Positions 34,402 to 44,910 are shown, counted from the stretch's first letter. The stretch: DNA of 64,000 nt from Spirochaetales bacterium (GCA_016839055.1 JAEKNX010000013.1:83707-147706), one strand, 5' to 3'. The notes: generated from the letters alone by a model not told the origin. Translations and numbers: made by a program.

Positions 34402-35911
34402 TTTCCATCCCCAACGCGCTTCGAATTATATTTTCTTCAGTAATATACTCTTTTTTTATTTCCTTATTAATTCGGCCATTTTGAACAACCAGTATTCTAT
34501 CACTCATTGAAATCAATTCAGGCATGTCGGATGAAATCATGATAATCGACTTCCCCTCTTTAGTTAGATCAGACATTATTTTATAAAATTCCGCCTTGGC
34601 GTTTACATCTATTCCCCTTGTAGGCTCATCAAAAACATAGGTATCAGCCCCGGCGAACAGCCATTTCCCGAGCACAACCTTCTGCTGATTTCCGCCGCTT
34701 AAATAACCTGCTTCCTGAAACACCGACGGTGTTTTAATATTCAGAGAATCTATAACACCGGCTATTAGCGGAGGATGCTTTTTTACATTAACAAAAAAAC
34801 CCTTAATCTTTTCGGAGAGTCCGACCAGGGTTATATTTTCGAGGATACTATTGAACAGCATAAGACCTAACTTCTGCCTGTCTTCAGTAATATGCGCTAT
34901 TCCCGCTTTTATGCTGTCCTTGGGGGTTCCGGGAGAAAGTTCTTTATCCTTATAAATTATTCTGCCGCTGTAGTATTGATCAGCACCTGTTATAGCCCGA
35001 ACTATTTCAGTACGTCCCGAGCCTACCATCCCGGCAAATCCGAGAATTTCACCACTCCGTAATTCAAATGAAACAGGAATAGCATCCTTCGTTAATTTCA
35101 ATTCTTCAACTCTCAGAATAATGTCACCAATTTCGCTAACGTCTTTTTTATAAAACATATCTACCGGTCTGCCGACCATGTCCATCGTGACTATATCAAG
35201 ATCAATATTCCGGTCATTATTCCCGTAGGTGTTAACTACACTTCCGTCTCTAATTACCGTAATTCTGTCGGCTATCTGAACTATCTCTTTCAGAAAATGA
35301 GAAATATAGATAATGCTGATACCTTTTGCCGTTATTCGTTTTGTCAGGTCCAGAACCTTATCTACATCCTTCACATTAAACATTGAAGTCGGCTCATCCA
35401 TTATTAAAATCTGAGGGTTAAGCACGAGGGCTTTAAGAATTTTCACAAACTGCTGCTCGGAAACCGATAATTTTTCGACCATACAGAGAGGATCAATATC
35501 AATCCCGAGAGACTTCATTTCCTTTTTTACCGCTTCTATTGTAGCCTTGAAATCAAAAAAACCAAACCGTCCTGTTTTTTCAATTCCGACAAAAACATTC
35601 TCGGCCACCGTCATTGTGGGAATAAGGTGGTTCTCCTGATAAATCACACCTATTCCATGCTTCTGAGACAGATGGGGTGTTAATTCTTTATAGGAGGTTC
35701 CGCTTATAAAAATCTCACCGCCGTCCGGACGATAGGCACCGCTTAAAATTTTCATCAAGGTAGATTTACCAGCCCCGTTTTCGCCGACCAGACAATGAAT
35801 TTCACCTTTATACAGATTAAAGGTTATTCCGGACAAAGCTTTTACTCCCGGGAATTCTTTTCTGATATCAGTCATGCTTACGATCGGTTCACTGTTATAA
35901 TCAATACTCAT
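34388..35911 (-). CDS. Sugar ABC transporter ATP-binding protein, double cassette (RbsA/MglA family)
   Basis: 507 residues with two ABC domains in tandem. The first has Walker A GENGAGKSTLMK, a signature variant KLSVSEQQFVKILKAL and Walker B ILIMDEPTS. The second has GMVGSGRTE at the degenerate Walker A, signature YLSGGNQQKVVLGKWL and Walker B VFDEPTRGID. Degeneracy of the second Walker A is normal for the family. It powers the RbsC-type permease immediately downstream, with which it overlaps. Confidence 0.92.
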   Translation of the reverse strand: MSIDYNSEPIVSMTDIRKEFPGVKALSGITFNLYKGEIHCLVGENGAGKSTLMKILSGAYRPDGGEIFISGTSYKELTPHLSQKHGIGVIYQENHLIPTMTVAENVFVGIEKTGRFGFFDFKATIEAVKKEMKSLGIDIDPLCMVEKLSVSEQQFVKILKALVLNPQILIMDEPTSMFNVKDVDKVLDLTKRITAKGISIIYISHFLKEIVQIADRITVIRDGSVVNTYGNNDRNIDLDIVTMDMVGRPVDMFYKKDVSEIGDIILRVEELKLTKDAIPVSFELRSGEILGFAGMVGSGRTEIVRAITGADQYYSGRIIYKDKELSPGTPKDSIKAGIAHITEDRQKLGLMLFNSILENITLVGLSEKIKGFFVNVKKHPPLIAGVIDSLNIKTPSVFQEAGYLSGGNQQKVVLGKWLFAGADTYVFDEPTRGIDVNAKAEFYKIMSDLTKEGKSIIMISSDMPELISMSDRILVVQNGRINKEIKKEYITEENIIRSALGMENGNN

Positions 35912-35969
35912 CGTGCTCTCTTATTCTCATTAAAATTAACCGGCGCCAAAGGCGCCGATTTGAAAAAAC

Positions 35970-36959
35970 TTATTCGAGACCGCCGATATAGGCAAGGGCA
36001 GCTGCCGGGTCTTCCCAGCTTATAACCTTATCCATTTCAGCCGCTGAGGCTGGAACGATTGGAAGAGGAGTAAACTTGTCTATATTCCTCTTTCCTAAAA
36101 CTACATATTGATAAAGGTTTTTAAAAGTCTGTACCCCCTGAATTGAAACAGGAGCAGTCATGTTTGCGGCTTCAATGCCGTCGGCCATCATCTGAAGACC
36201 ATCTGGTGATCCGCCAGTTGAAATGATGGGAATATTTTCCATACCTGCTTCAACCAGAGCATTGTAACAACCCTTAGCCATCAGGTCATTGTTAGCAAAA
36301 ATCATATCAAAGTCTGTACCTGTCTGGATGAAGTTCTGAGTAACATTCATAGCTTTTTCAGTCTGCCAGTCACCGTGTTCGATTCCAACTATTTCAACCT
36401 TACCGGCGAAATCAACGAGGGCCCTATCAATGCCTTCCTGATAGGTTTCATAAACTCCGCCGCCCTTGGCACCGGCTGCGTAAAAGATTTTTGCACCCGG
36501 ATTTGTTTCTGCGGCAAACTTGATTGCGGCGTATCCTATATCTCCATAGAGACATGCTACACAGGAGATATAGTCACCGGCATTATCAGCTGGCGGAAGG
36601 TTCTCAACTGTAATTGGAATTCCCGCGTCATTTGCCATCTTAATCAGGGTTGAAGCCTGATCAGGTGAAATAGGAAAGATGGAAATACCGTCTACTTCCT
36701 TTTGGATGAGATCTTCCATGCATGCAACTGATTTCTCAAGATCATTTCCCGCGTCGAGAACTACAGTCTTCACACCAACCGTACCGGCCGCATATTCAAA
36801 TGCTTCCGCGCCGTACATATTCCAGATATCCTGCATGTCATAAGCGATATATCCGAAAGTATATCCGTCTTTTTCCTCAGTCTGCCCACCGGCAAACAAA
36901 GCTGTTCCAGTAAGAAGTAATGCTGAAACTATCAGCATTACCATTAATAGTTTTTTCAT
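35970..36959 (-). CDS. Sugar ABC transporter substrate-binding protein (RbsB family)
   Basis: 329 residues. A signal peptide ends in LFAGGQTEE, the pattern common in spirochaetal exported binding proteins, without a lipobox cysteine. The mature part is a type I periplasmic binding protein (YDMQDIWNMYGAEAFEY, then FANNDLMAKG). It would capture the sugar and deliver it to the RbsA/RbsC-type transporter encoded next. The ligand is unknown; the operon content suggests an amino sugar. It follows an epimerase gene by about 50 bases. Confidence 0.88.
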   Translation of the reverse strand: MKKLLMVMLIVSALLLTGTALFAGGQTEEKDGYTFGYIAYDMQDIWNMYGAEAFEYAAGTVGVKTVVLDAGNDLEKSVACMEDLIQKEVDGISIFPISPDQASTLIKMANDAGIPITVENLPPADNAGDYISCVACLYGDIGYAAIKFAAETNPGAKIFYAAGAKGGGVYETYQEGIDRALVDFAGKVEIVGIEHGDWQTEKAMNVTQNFIQTGTDFDMIFANNDLMAKGCYNALVEAGMENIPIISTGGSPDGLQMMADGIEAANMTAPVSIQGVQTFKNLYQYVVLGKRNIDKFTPLPIVPASAAEMDKVISWEDPAAALAYIGGLE

Positions 36960-37010
36960 CTCTTTCCTCCGCTTTAATATATAAAATCGGTCCCGGCCGA
37001 TTCTTCCGCT

Positions 37011-37838
37011 TTAAACAAGTCCAGCACCATTTAAAAAAGCAAACGCGTCCTTGACTGCTATATTAACAACATCAATATCTTCAGGTTTTTTCGGATTCAT
37101 TGTAAAGGCTTCGGTAAATTCAATTTCAACACTTAAGGGGCCTCCGTAACCTGAGCCCTCGAGATACTCAATTGTCTCAATCAATTTAAGATCACCCTTG
37201 CCGGGAGCAGGAAAGTTCCATTCATCCATAGCCCCGGCCTTGTCTTTCAGGTGAACATAACCGACAGCCTGAGAACAGGTTTTAATATCTTCATCCGGAA
37301 GTTTTTTACCATAGAAAACCACGTTGGCAGTATCATAATTTATCTTCACCCACTGCGAGTCCACCGCGTCAATTACCGTTTTAAGCTGTGCTCCGGTTCC
37401 ATATTCCCCATGGACTTCAATAACAAGCTTCACCCTGTGCTTTTTACATTCGGGAACTATTCTCCGCAAATTTTCAATCAGCAGTTCATCCATCGTCCCT
37501 TTATCTTTTCCAAAATGTGCCTCTCCGGCCGATGAGACTATAAAATCGCAGCCTAGCCTTCCGGCAAGTTCTATGTTCCTCGTAAAATCTTTCAACCTAT
37601 CATCATCCATGAGATCACAATGACCGCTGAGCGCAAAGGCTTTCAGTCCGCGTTTTTCCAGCATCTCCTTAAGTTCAGCAAGTTCAGCATCAGTCATTGA
37701 TGCCGAGACGTGTTCAGTCCAGCCTTTAACTTCTGTGAGTTCCACATAAGAAAAACCTGCAGCGGAAATTCCATCCAATGCCTGCTCTAATGAAAAACCA
37801 TGGTAAGTATTGGTACTTACACCTGCAATATGTTTCAT
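37011..37838 (-). CDS. Sugar phosphate isomerase/epimerase, TIM-barrel (AP_endonuc_2)
   Basis: 275 residues of the same broad family as the protein at 30890 but clearly a different branch. Segments include GFSYVELTEVKGW, ALSGHCDLMD, the metal-site Glu in LVIEVHGEYG, KINYDTANV and YVHLKDK. The reaction is unknown. It is the second gene of the operon, just after the ROK regulator and before the transporter genes. Confidence 0.85.
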   Translation of the reverse strand: MKHIAGVSTNTYHGFSLEQALDGISAAGFSYVELTEVKGWTEHVSASMTDAELAELKEMLEKRGLKAFALSGHCDLMDDDRLKDFTRNIELAGRLGCDFIVSSAGEAHFGKDKGTMDELLIENLRRIVPECKKHRVKLVIEVHGEYGTGAQLKTVIDAVDSQWVKINYDTANVVFYGKKLPDEDIKTCSQAVGYVHLKDKAGAMDEWNFPAPGKGDLKLIETIEYLEGSGYGGPLSVEIEFTEAFTMNPKKPEDIDVVNIAVKDAFAFLNGAGLV

Positions 37839-37858
37839 CCCCTTCTCCTTGCCGATAA

Positions 37859-39118
37859 TCAGCAGATAATCAGCTCATCCTTTTTATTTCCTGATATTCT
37901 GAAAATATTATCAAGATAATATTTTGCCGCGCCCTTATTCCTGTAATTAAACGATGACAATTCTGTAAAGATGATATCTACACTACTGACAATCTTCCGG
38001 AACCCCGCTATTTTTGTCTGAGTTCTGACTTCACCCAAAAAGGCAGGCCCCAGCCGCTCTATTCCTCCGCCAAGAACTATGGTCTTCGGATCATAAAAGC
38101 TGATAATATTGTTCAGTGCGAAAGAAAGGATTCTGGCAACATCGGAAAGAATCTCTGTAACAAGCTCATCCCCGTTATTATATGCCACAGCTATCATAGG
38201 AATATCTATCATCGAGAAATCCCCTATACATAATGCCTCTACCTCAGAATGCTTTCCGTTTTTAATTCCATCGATAACAAGTTCGATAATCCTCGGTGTT
38301 TTAATCAGCCGTTCGAGACACCCTCTGTTACCGCATGAACACTCAGGTCCGTTAACATCCATGGAAATATGCCCGAACTCTCCTGCCATTCCATGAGCAC
38401 CTCTGTAAATCTCGCCATTCTGTATTATTCCGGCACCTACGCCCACATTAATATTTATATAAATCAGATTCCGTGTATCCTGCAGAGAAGAAAACTCATG
38501 CTCCGCGTATGCATAAAAGGCCGACTCGTTCCCGATCATAACCGGCAGTTCCGGAAATTTATTATTAATTCGACTTAAAATGTCATCGTTTTCATCAATA
38601 TCGAGGACAGATGTGATGACTTTCTTGTTTGTAGAATCGATAATTGCAGGAATCGAGAGGCATATGGCGAGGATCTTTTCAGTGTCGATCAGTTGAGACC
38701 TGTTTGTTATTATTTCTTCAATTACATCTTCGAAAGCAGCGCCGGAAGGAACTATTACAGAAAACTCTTCAATCTCACTACAGCCGAGATCCAGCAGAGA
38801 AAAGGAAAATCCGGATTTCTGCCACGCGATTGTAGCTATCTGCGCGCAGTCCCTGTTTACTTCTAGCATAATTGGCTTTCTACCGCTCGTCTTAGACTCA
38901 CCTACTCCCATCGTACAAATCAATTCATATTCAAGAAGTTCCTCAACGAGGGCTGAAACAGTAGTAGGACTTAGACCGGTTAGTTCTACCAGATTAACCC
39001 TGGATATCCCGGAAGATGAGTAGATAAGACTGAATACATTTTTAAGATTTGTTTCCTTAATGAGCTGCTGATTTTTAATAACCAGATCTCTACCCCTTCT
39101 GTTTCCCGCGAGCTTCAA
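37859..39118 (-). CDS. ROK family transcriptional regulator
   Basis: 419 residues. An N-terminal winged helix (about 20-75, ISRVNLVELTGLSPTTVSAL) precedes a ROK sugar-kinase-like domain with the zinc motif ECSCGNRGCLE near residue 265 and the GHISMD segment. ROK repressors such as NagC and XylR release DNA on binding a sugar or sugar phosphate. It starts with TTG 39118, preceded by AGAGG. As first gene of the eleven-gene operon and next to its promoter, it is the likely local repressor. Confidence 0.9.
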   Translation of the reverse strand: MKLAGNRRGRDLVIKNQQLIKETNLKNVFSLIYSSSGISRVNLVELTGLSPTTVSALVEELLEYELICTMGVGESKTSGRKPIMLEVNRDCAQIATIAWQKSGFSFSLLDLGCSEIEEFSVIVPSGAAFEDVIEEIITNRSQLIDTEKILAICLSIPAIIDSTNKKVITSVLDIDENDDILSRINNKFPELPVMIGNESAFYAYAEHEFSSLQDTRNLIYININVGVGAGIIQNGEIYRGAHGMAGEFGHISMDVNGPECSCGNRGCLERLIKTPRIIELVIDGIKNGKHSEVEALCIGDFSMIDIPMIAVAYNNGDELVTEILSDVARILSFALNNIISFYDPKTIVLGGGIERLGPAFLGEVRTQTKIAGFRKIVSSVDIIFTELSSFNYRNKGAAKYYLDNIFRISGNKKDELIIC

Positions 39119-39154
39119 ACCTTACCTCTTTTTGTTTCTCCAGTGACCTTACTA

Positions 39155-39184
39155 ATTATATTATTACATTATTTAATCTGTCAA
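39155..39184 (-). promoter_or_regulatory. Promoter of the ROK-led sugar operon
   Basis: On the minus strand TTGACA (39184-39179), an 18-base AT-rich spacer and a perfect TATAAT (39160-39155), about 37 bases before the ROK start codon. It lies between the ROK gene and the divergent decarboxylase-fold gene. Confidence 0.75.
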
Positions 39185-39261
39185 TAAAAAAACGGAGGAG
39201 GAAATATGGTATATTAAAAAACGTTGGCGTCGTTATAGATTTGAGGTCCCATGGAGTAAAA

Positions 39262-40716
39262 ATGAGCAGAACACCATTATTTGATGCACTTAAAGAGTAC
39301 AACAGAAGATCCCGGGGGTACTTCCGCATCCCCGGACACCGGTTCCAGCGTGGAATTCCGAAAGAGTTCAGAGATTTCGCCGGCGATAACATTTTCAAAA
39401 TAGATATCACCGAGACCCCTTTGACCGATGATCTGCACAACCCCAGGACCGTGATTGCCGAAAGCCAAGGGTACACCGCAGAAGCTTTCGGCGCGGAACG
39501 CAGTTTCTACCTTGTAAACGGAACTACCTGCGGTAATCAGTCAATGATAATAGCCGCGGCCAGCGAAGGCGAAAAAATCCTTGTTCCAAGGAACGCGCAT
39601 AAATCGGTAATGGCGGGGCTGATTATAAGCGGCGCCGTCCCTGTTTATATGCCTGTGGATTACATAAGGGAAATAGGGATTACCGGAGCTCTCAAACCGG
39701 AGACAGCCAGAGTGGCGGCGCTGGCAAATCCGGACGCCAGGGGTATCTTCGCGGTGAGTCCGAACTACCACGGACTCTGCAGCGATCTAGGCAGCCTGGC
39801 TGAAACAGCTCATGAAAACGGAATGCCCCTCCTTGTTGACGAGGCTCATGGCGCCCACTATTATTTCTGTGACTCACTGCCGGATGGAGCGCTCAGCCTG
39901 GGCGCAGACGCCGCAGCCCAGAGCCTCCACAAGGTTGCCGGTGCGCTTACCCAGAGCTCTCTCCTGCATCTTAAATCAGAACTCATCGATGCGGCAAAGA
40001 TAGACTCCGCCCTCAGAATGACTATGAGCACGAGTCCATCCTACATCCTGATGACTTCTCTCGAACTTGCCCGGGATGAACTGGAGAAAAACGGTTCGCA
40101 GCTCTGGGAGCAGACAATCTCCCTGGCAGAACGCATGAAATCCGAAATAAACCGGGCAGGTTGTTTCCACTGCCCCGGGAAAGATGAGCTTGAGACCTAC
40201 GGCGTCCATGACTCAGATCCTACGAGAATAATCATAAATTGCGACAATGCAGGCATCTCCGGCTATGATCTCAAGACCAGGCTATGGAAGATGTACAGCA
40301 TTGATGTTGAGATGGCTGATTCACGGAACATTCTGCTTCTTCTGACTCCGGGAAACACGGCAGTGGAAGCAGACAATCTAATATCCGCCTTACAAACCTT
40401 CTCACCTGCCCCCATAACGACAGAAAAACCCGAAGCCGGGGAACTTATTCCTGAAATCCTGGGCATCCCCCAAATGGCGCTGCCCCCTAGAAAGGCCTAC
40501 TTTTCAAAGACAAAGATTATTCCATGGAGTGAAATAACCGGGAAGGTAGCCGCGGAACCGGCAGCACCCTACCCTCCGGGAATTCCCGTGCTCTATCCCG
40601 GAGAAATAATTACTAAAGAAATATTTGAATTCCTCAATTCAGTAAAGGCGGCCGGCCGGCATATGCATGGCCCGGGGGATCACAGTTTGTCTACATTCAG
40701 GATCTGCGATATATAA
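39262..40716 (+). CDS. Orn/Lys/Arg decarboxylase-fold PLP enzyme
   Basis: About 484 residues from ATG 39262, supported by TGGAG five bases upstream; a TTG at 39241 is less likely. It is an aspartate-aminotransferase-fold enzyme of the Orn/Lys/Arg decarboxylase family, group III-like (Bacillus SpeA/YaaO type). Segments include FRIPGHRFQRG, YLVNGTTCGNQSMI, the PLP-phosphate and ring site LLVDEAHGAHY, and the PLP lysine in QSLHKVAGALTQ. The C-terminal HMHGPGDHSLSTFR is close to the family's usual tail. It probably makes a polyamine precursor (agmatine or cadaverine); the substrate is not resolvable. It is monocistronic, with a terminator. Confidence 0.88.
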   Translation: MSRTPLFDALKEYNRRSRGYFRIPGHRFQRGIPKEFRDFAGDNIFKIDITETPLTDDLHNPRTVIAESQGYTAEAFGAERSFYLVNGTTCGNQSMIIAAASEGEKILVPRNAHKSVMAGLIISGAVPVYMPVDYIREIGITGALKPETARVAALANPDARGIFAVSPNYHGLCSDLGSLAETAHENGMPLLVDEAHGAHYYFCDSLPDGALSLGADAAAQSLHKVAGALTQSSLLHLKSELIDAAKIDSALRMTMSTSPSYILMTSLELARDELEKNGSQLWEQTISLAERMKSEINRAGCFHCPGKDELETYGVHDSDPTRIIINCDNAGISGYDLKTRLWKMYSIDVEMADSRNILLLLTPGNTAVEADNLISALQTFSPAPITTEKPEAGELIPEILGIPQMALPPRKAYFSKTKIIPWSEITGKVAAEPAAPYPPGIPVLYPGEIITKEIFEFLNSVKAAGRHMHGPGDHSLSTFRICDI

Positions 40717-40743
40717 AAAAGAGGGCTCCGGCCCTCTTTTTTA
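40715..40743 (+). terminator. Bidirectional Rho-independent terminator
   Basis: AAAAGAGGGC and GCCCTCTTTT form a perfect 10-bp stem around TCCG, flanked by A and T runs. It serves the decarboxylase-fold gene on the plus strand and the converging chemoreceptor gene on the minus strand. Confidence 0.92.
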
Positions 40744-40755
40744 TATATAATATTG

Positions 40756-42819
40756 TTAAAACTCCACAAAATCAGAATCAACCCCATCCGCTGAAGCAGC
40801 CACAAAGGTTCGCATTATGTCCGGCTCATCAATCTTCAACTCCACCTTCTTTGGAATAACCTTTACAGTAGCTCTTTCTTGTTTAACGGGCCTGCTCTGA
40901 TGCTGCCGGGGGGCCTGCCTATCCGCCCTTAAGGCGGTTGCCGTCGAAGAGTCGATATTGAAGAATTTCATGCGGCTCTGAAGCTTGTCCGCCTGAGCCG
41001 ACAGCTCTTCGGCCATAGACGCTGACTCTTCAGCTGCCGAGGCGTTTTGCTGGACAACCTGATCAAGCTGCGACAGGGCCTGGTTTATCTGAAAGGCTCC
41101 TGATTTCTGCTCATTACTCGAAGCGCTTATCTCCTGAACAAGGTCGGCAGTCTGCTGAATCTTCGGCACTATGCTTTTCATCAGCGCTCCCGTCCTGTCG
41201 GCAAGACTGACGCTGGATGAAGCTAGAGCGGAAATCTCATTCGCCGCAATCTTACTCTGCGAGGCAAGCTTCCCGACCTCCGCCGCAACAACGGCAAAGC
41301 CCTTTCCGTGCTCACCGGCACGGGCCGCTTCTATTGCCGCATTCAGGCTGAGCATATTAGTACTGCGGGCAATCTCTTCAATTATCGTTATCTTCTCGGC
41401 AATGTTCTTCATTGCCTCAACGGTCTGAAAAACAGCCTCACTTCCTTCCTTAACCACAGCTACCGCGTCGCGTGCTATGGCCTCGGTCTGAGAAGAATTA
41501 TCGGCGTTCTGGCCGATACTTGAGTCCATTTCCTCCATCGAAGACGAGACTTCCTCAGTTGATGCCGCCTGCTCCGCCGCCCCCTGGGAGAGCTGCTGCG
41601 CTGTGGCGCTGAGCTGCTGGCTGCCTCCTGAAACATTGTCGGCACTATGGAGAACATCAGTTACGACTTCGGTGAGACTCTTCTTCATCTCTCGGAGAGA
41701 ATCGACGAGTTTTCCGAATTCGTCCCTCTGATGCAGATCTATACTTGCCGTGAGATCTCCCCTGGACAGTTGATCCGCGAAAACCATTCCCTTCTTGAGG
41801 GGCGCAGTGATTCCTCGAGAAATGAATACGGCAAACAGTATACCTACTATAAACGCGATGATGCTTATCATTACTACCGTAATCCTCGTATTAACAGCGG
41901 CCTTCACCATCTCAACATCAGTCATGATATTCGCGCGGGCTTCCGCCCTTATTTCATTAAGGACTCTCTGAACATCCTTAAGTGCCGGTTGCGTTTCACC
42001 GCTGTATATTAAATTGGCTTTCATCATCTGCTTTACATCAGCTTCTGCATATTCAATAAGCTTATCGATCCTGCCGAGGGTTTCATCAAGATTTACAACT
42101 ATGGTATTTTGAAAAAAGCGCTGGGCTTCGGCGGTATTCCTGGCCATTAAACCGCTTAGAGTAATAGCTGAAACATGGAGATTCTCATGATTCTCGAGCA
42201 TCTCGTTCCAGAGCATTTTAAACTCACTGCCGCCCTTATCATACATATTCAGAGCGGCAGCGCTTCCAAGCCATCTTCCTAAACCGCATTCTTGCGGATC
42301 TGTTTCTACAGTCAGCCCGCGTTCTCCATTGATGAGAGCATCACGGATCTCACCGGCCCATTCAAGATGTTCAATCTCCCGTTGTTTAAGAATTGCCGGT
42401 ATAGCAAGATCAGCCTGAATAAACTCATCCTTAATCCTTCCTGCCGATTCGTGGAGGTGATAATGAGGCTCTTCAATACTAGAAAGAAGCAAAACTAGGC
42501 TCGGAACAAGAGCCTCCGCCGCTTCCCGCTCCTGTCCATAAAGCCATCTGCCGAAGGCGCATTCATGATCATCGAGCTGAACATTAAGCTCGGTTATTGA
42601 ATCGTCCGTCAGAAGAGCGTTGACATCACCGGCCCAGTTCAGATGCTCAACTTCCCTCTGTGCAAGATTTCCGTCAAGCTTGTTTCCTGCAATCACGGTT
42701 TCAGCATTTCCGACTATCCCGGATATTCCCGTGATCGCAAAAACAGCAATCAAGGTAAGCAGAATAAGCACAATACCGAATCCGAAGGTCATTTTTAATC
42801 CCATTTTCCAATTCTTCAT
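40756..42819 (-). CDS. Methyl-accepting chemotaxis protein with tandem CZB zinc-binding sensor domains
   Basis: 687 residues from ATG 42819 (AGGAG upstream; the longer frame to 42915 has no ribosome site). Membrane helix 1 (about 12-34) is followed by two consecutive CZB-type domains: His59, Cys87, His119, His123 (HLNWAG, CAFGRW, HYHLH) and His151, Cys178, His211, His215 (HLEWAG, CGLGRW, HENLH). Membrane helix 2 (about 320-342), a HAMP region and a full signalling domain follow ([20 protein letters not shown]). CZB domains bind zinc with three His and one Cys. They are usually cytoplasmic, so a tandem extracytoplasmic pair is unusual. It likely senses zinc or zinc-linked redox state. Confidence 0.88.
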   Translation of the reverse strand: MKNWKMGLKMTFGFGIVLILLTLIAVFAITGISGIVGNAETVIAGNKLDGNLAQREVEHLNWAGDVNALLTDDSITELNVQLDDHECAFGRWLYGQEREAAEALVPSLVLLLSSIEEPHYHLHESAGRIKDEFIQADLAIPAILKQREIEHLEWAGEIRDALINGERGLTVETDPQECGLGRWLGSAAALNMYDKGGSEFKMLWNEMLENHENLHVSAITLSGLMARNTAEAQRFFQNTIVVNLDETLGRIDKLIEYAEADVKQMMKANLIYSGETQPALKDVQRVLNEIRAEARANIMTDVEMVKAAVNTRITVVMISIIAFIVGILFAVFISRGITAPLKKGMVFADQLSRGDLTASIDLHQRDEFGKLVDSLREMKKSLTEVVTDVLHSADNVSGGSQQLSATAQQLSQGAAEQAASTEEVSSSMEEMDSSIGQNADNSSQTEAIARDAVAVVKEGSEAVFQTVEAMKNIAEKITIIEEIARSTNMLSLNAAIEAARAGEHGKGFAVVAAEVGKLASQSKIAANEISALASSSVSLADRTGALMKSIVPKIQQTADLVQEISASSNEQKSGAFQINQALSQLDQVVQQNASAAEESASMAEELSAQADKLQSRMKFFNIDSSTATALRADRQAPRQHQSRPVKQERATVKVIPKKVELKIDEPDIMRTFVAASADGVDSDFVEF

Positions 42820-42971
42820 GATAAAACTCCTGAAATATTTTAAATTAGTTTGAATAAATTTTTTTGTGCAGTTGATGCCGGATAGTATTAAGTTGTAAAA
42901 AAAAATTTTAATCAAACATTATATATTTAATTATATTAATCAGATCCAATAATGCAAATCTTTTTAAAAAT

Positions 42972-44813
42972 TCATTCCAAAAGCTCCTGTCCGTCATCAA
43001 TTTTAAAGAATCTTATCATTTCGCCAAGTTGTTCAGCCTGACTTGTAAGTTCTTCGGACATAGATGACACTTCTTCCGATGACGCCGCATTCTGCTGTAT
43101 AACCTGATCAAGCTGCGTCATAGCCAGGTTTATCTGGTCCGCTCCGGAGTTCTGTTCGTGACTTGACGCGCTTATCTCAGTTATCAGTTCAGCAGTCCTG
43201 CGGATGTCTGGAACTATCTGCTGAATCCGCTCACCAGCCTCATTGGCCTTGGCGACACTTTCCTTGGATAGTTTCTGAATTTCCATGGCAGCTTTCTGGC
43301 TGACTGCCGCCAGTTTTCCGACCTCTGATGCTACTACCGCGAAGCCCTTTCCGTATTCACCGGCTCTGGCTGCTTCTATCGCCGCATTCAGTGACAGCAT
43401 ATTCGTCTGACGCGCAATATCCTCTATTATGTCAATTTTCTGAGCAATCTCGTTCATTGCGGCTACCGCCTGAATAACAGCGTCGCCTCCGTCGGCTATA
43501 TCTACCGCGGCCTGAGACGCAATCTCCTCAGTCTTGGCTGCATTGTCGGTGTTCTGCTGAATATTCGCGCCCATCTGCTCAACCGAGGAGGAAACTTCCT
43601 CGGCATTCGCGGCTTGTTCGATTGCCCCCTGCGACAGCTGCTCAGCACTCTGGGCCAGCTGCAGGCTGCCGCTTGTAACCTGCTCTGCTGATTCTATGAC
43701 CTCGCCTACCACCTCTCTTAGCTTTGATTGCATCTCCCTGAGAGAACTGGCCAGCTGCCCGATCTCATCCCGTTGATCGATATCGACCGATGTATAGAGC
43801 AGGCCATCAGATATTTCGCCCGATAGTCGTACTATCTTCCTGATAGGGGTAGTTATGGTATTTGCAAACATCAGAAAGATGATGAAGGCGACAACGAAGG
43901 AAACCGATGCAACAAGAAGCATGATATTCCGAATGGCCTTAGAAGCTGCAAGATATTCACTATCGGGGAGGGTCAGAAAAACACCCCAGCCTGTGCCTTC
44001 GACAACATGAAAACCGGCGGTTTTTGCGACTCCCTTATAGACATAGTTTTCATACCCGTTCTCGCCGTTTTTGAACCTTCGGGTAATTTCCTCCATTCCT
44101 ACGAGGTTATCCAGCCTGGTTTCAAACAGAGTTGCAGGATCAGGGTGCGATAGAAAAAGTCCGTTAGCATCGGTTACGTAAGCATAACCCGAACTTCCAA
44201 TAGTTGAGTTCTTAATCAACTCCCATAAAAAGTTAAAATTAGCAATACTCGCGGCCACTCCGATTATCTGCCCATCCTTATTATATATCGGGGCAGCAAC
44301 CGGAATAAACGGTTCATTTGTTATCTTGTTTAATGCCGCCTGACCGGTATTAATATTTCCCTTCAAGGCTTCCTTTAGGTATAACCTTTCTGATAGATCG
44401 AGATTAATATAATCAACTGATGAAGCGGCCTTGATTATCCCGTTTGTATCGGCAACCCAGAGCACCTGGTAGATCTCACCCAGACCATCAGTATTTTTAA
44501 TATTTTCGAGCATGGCATTCAACTCCGTGAATCTCTCGGCATCGGTTAAATCGCCTGAAGAATTCTGTTTTGAAAAAGCTTCAGTTGCCTCTTTACTCAC
44601 AGAAAGGCTTAATACAAATTTCTCTTCTTTGTTCAGAACATTTTCAATAGAAGATGACAGCTCTTCCGTCCGCTTCAGCAGCTGTTCCTGCATCAGGGAA
44701 TTTAAAGCTTTTGAAGACTGAACAATGGAAATCATGCCTAAGGTAACCAGAGGAATAAGCAAAACAATAACACCGACTATAACCAACTTGGTTTTAAGGT
44801 TTATATTCTTCAT
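42972..44813 (-). CDS. Methyl-accepting chemotaxis protein with dCache sensor
   Basis: 613 residues: membrane helix at about 10-30, a dCache-type periplasmic ligand domain (about 35-285, SVDYINLDLSERLYLKEAL, then IGSSGYAYVTDANGLFLSHP), a second helix (about 290-312), HAMP, and a complete signalling domain with the hairpin [20 protein letters not shown]. dCache receptors mostly bind amino acids, amines or small acids. TAGGAGTGCAGGA precedes the ATG. It is directly upstream of the CZB receptor on the same strand, with about 150 bases between them. Confidence 0.92.
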   Translation of the reverse strand: MKNINLKTKLVIVGVIVLLIPLVTLGMISIVQSSKALNSLMQEQLLKRTEELSSSIENVLNKEEKFVLSLSVSKEATEAFSKQNSSGDLTDAERFTELNAMLENIKNTDGLGEIYQVLWVADTNGIIKAASSVDYINLDLSERLYLKEALKGNINTGQAALNKITNEPFIPVAAPIYNKDGQIIGVAASIANFNFLWELIKNSTIGSSGYAYVTDANGLFLSHPDPATLFETRLDNLVGMEEITRRFKNGENGYENYVYKGVAKTAGFHVVEGTGWGVFLTLPDSEYLAASKAIRNIMLLVASVSFVVAFIIFLMFANTITTPIRKIVRLSGEISDGLLYTSVDIDQRDEIGQLASSLREMQSKLREVVGEVIESAEQVTSGSLQLAQSAEQLSQGAIEQAANAEEVSSSVEQMGANIQQNTDNAAKTEEIASQAAVDIADGGDAVIQAVAAMNEIAQKIDIIEDIARQTNMLSLNAAIEAARAGEYGKGFAVVASEVGKLAAVSQKAAMEIQKLSKESVAKANEAGERIQQIVPDIRRTAELITEISASSHEQNSGADQINLAMTQLDQVIQQNAASSEEVSSMSEELTSQAEQLGEMIRFFKIDDGQELLE

Positions 44814-44910
44814 TCCTGCACTCCTATATTAAGAAGCATAGTAAATTCCTATCCAGAAAACAAATAAACTGAGTAATTTTATAAGGTATTTTATCGCGAC
44901 TCTGTGATTA

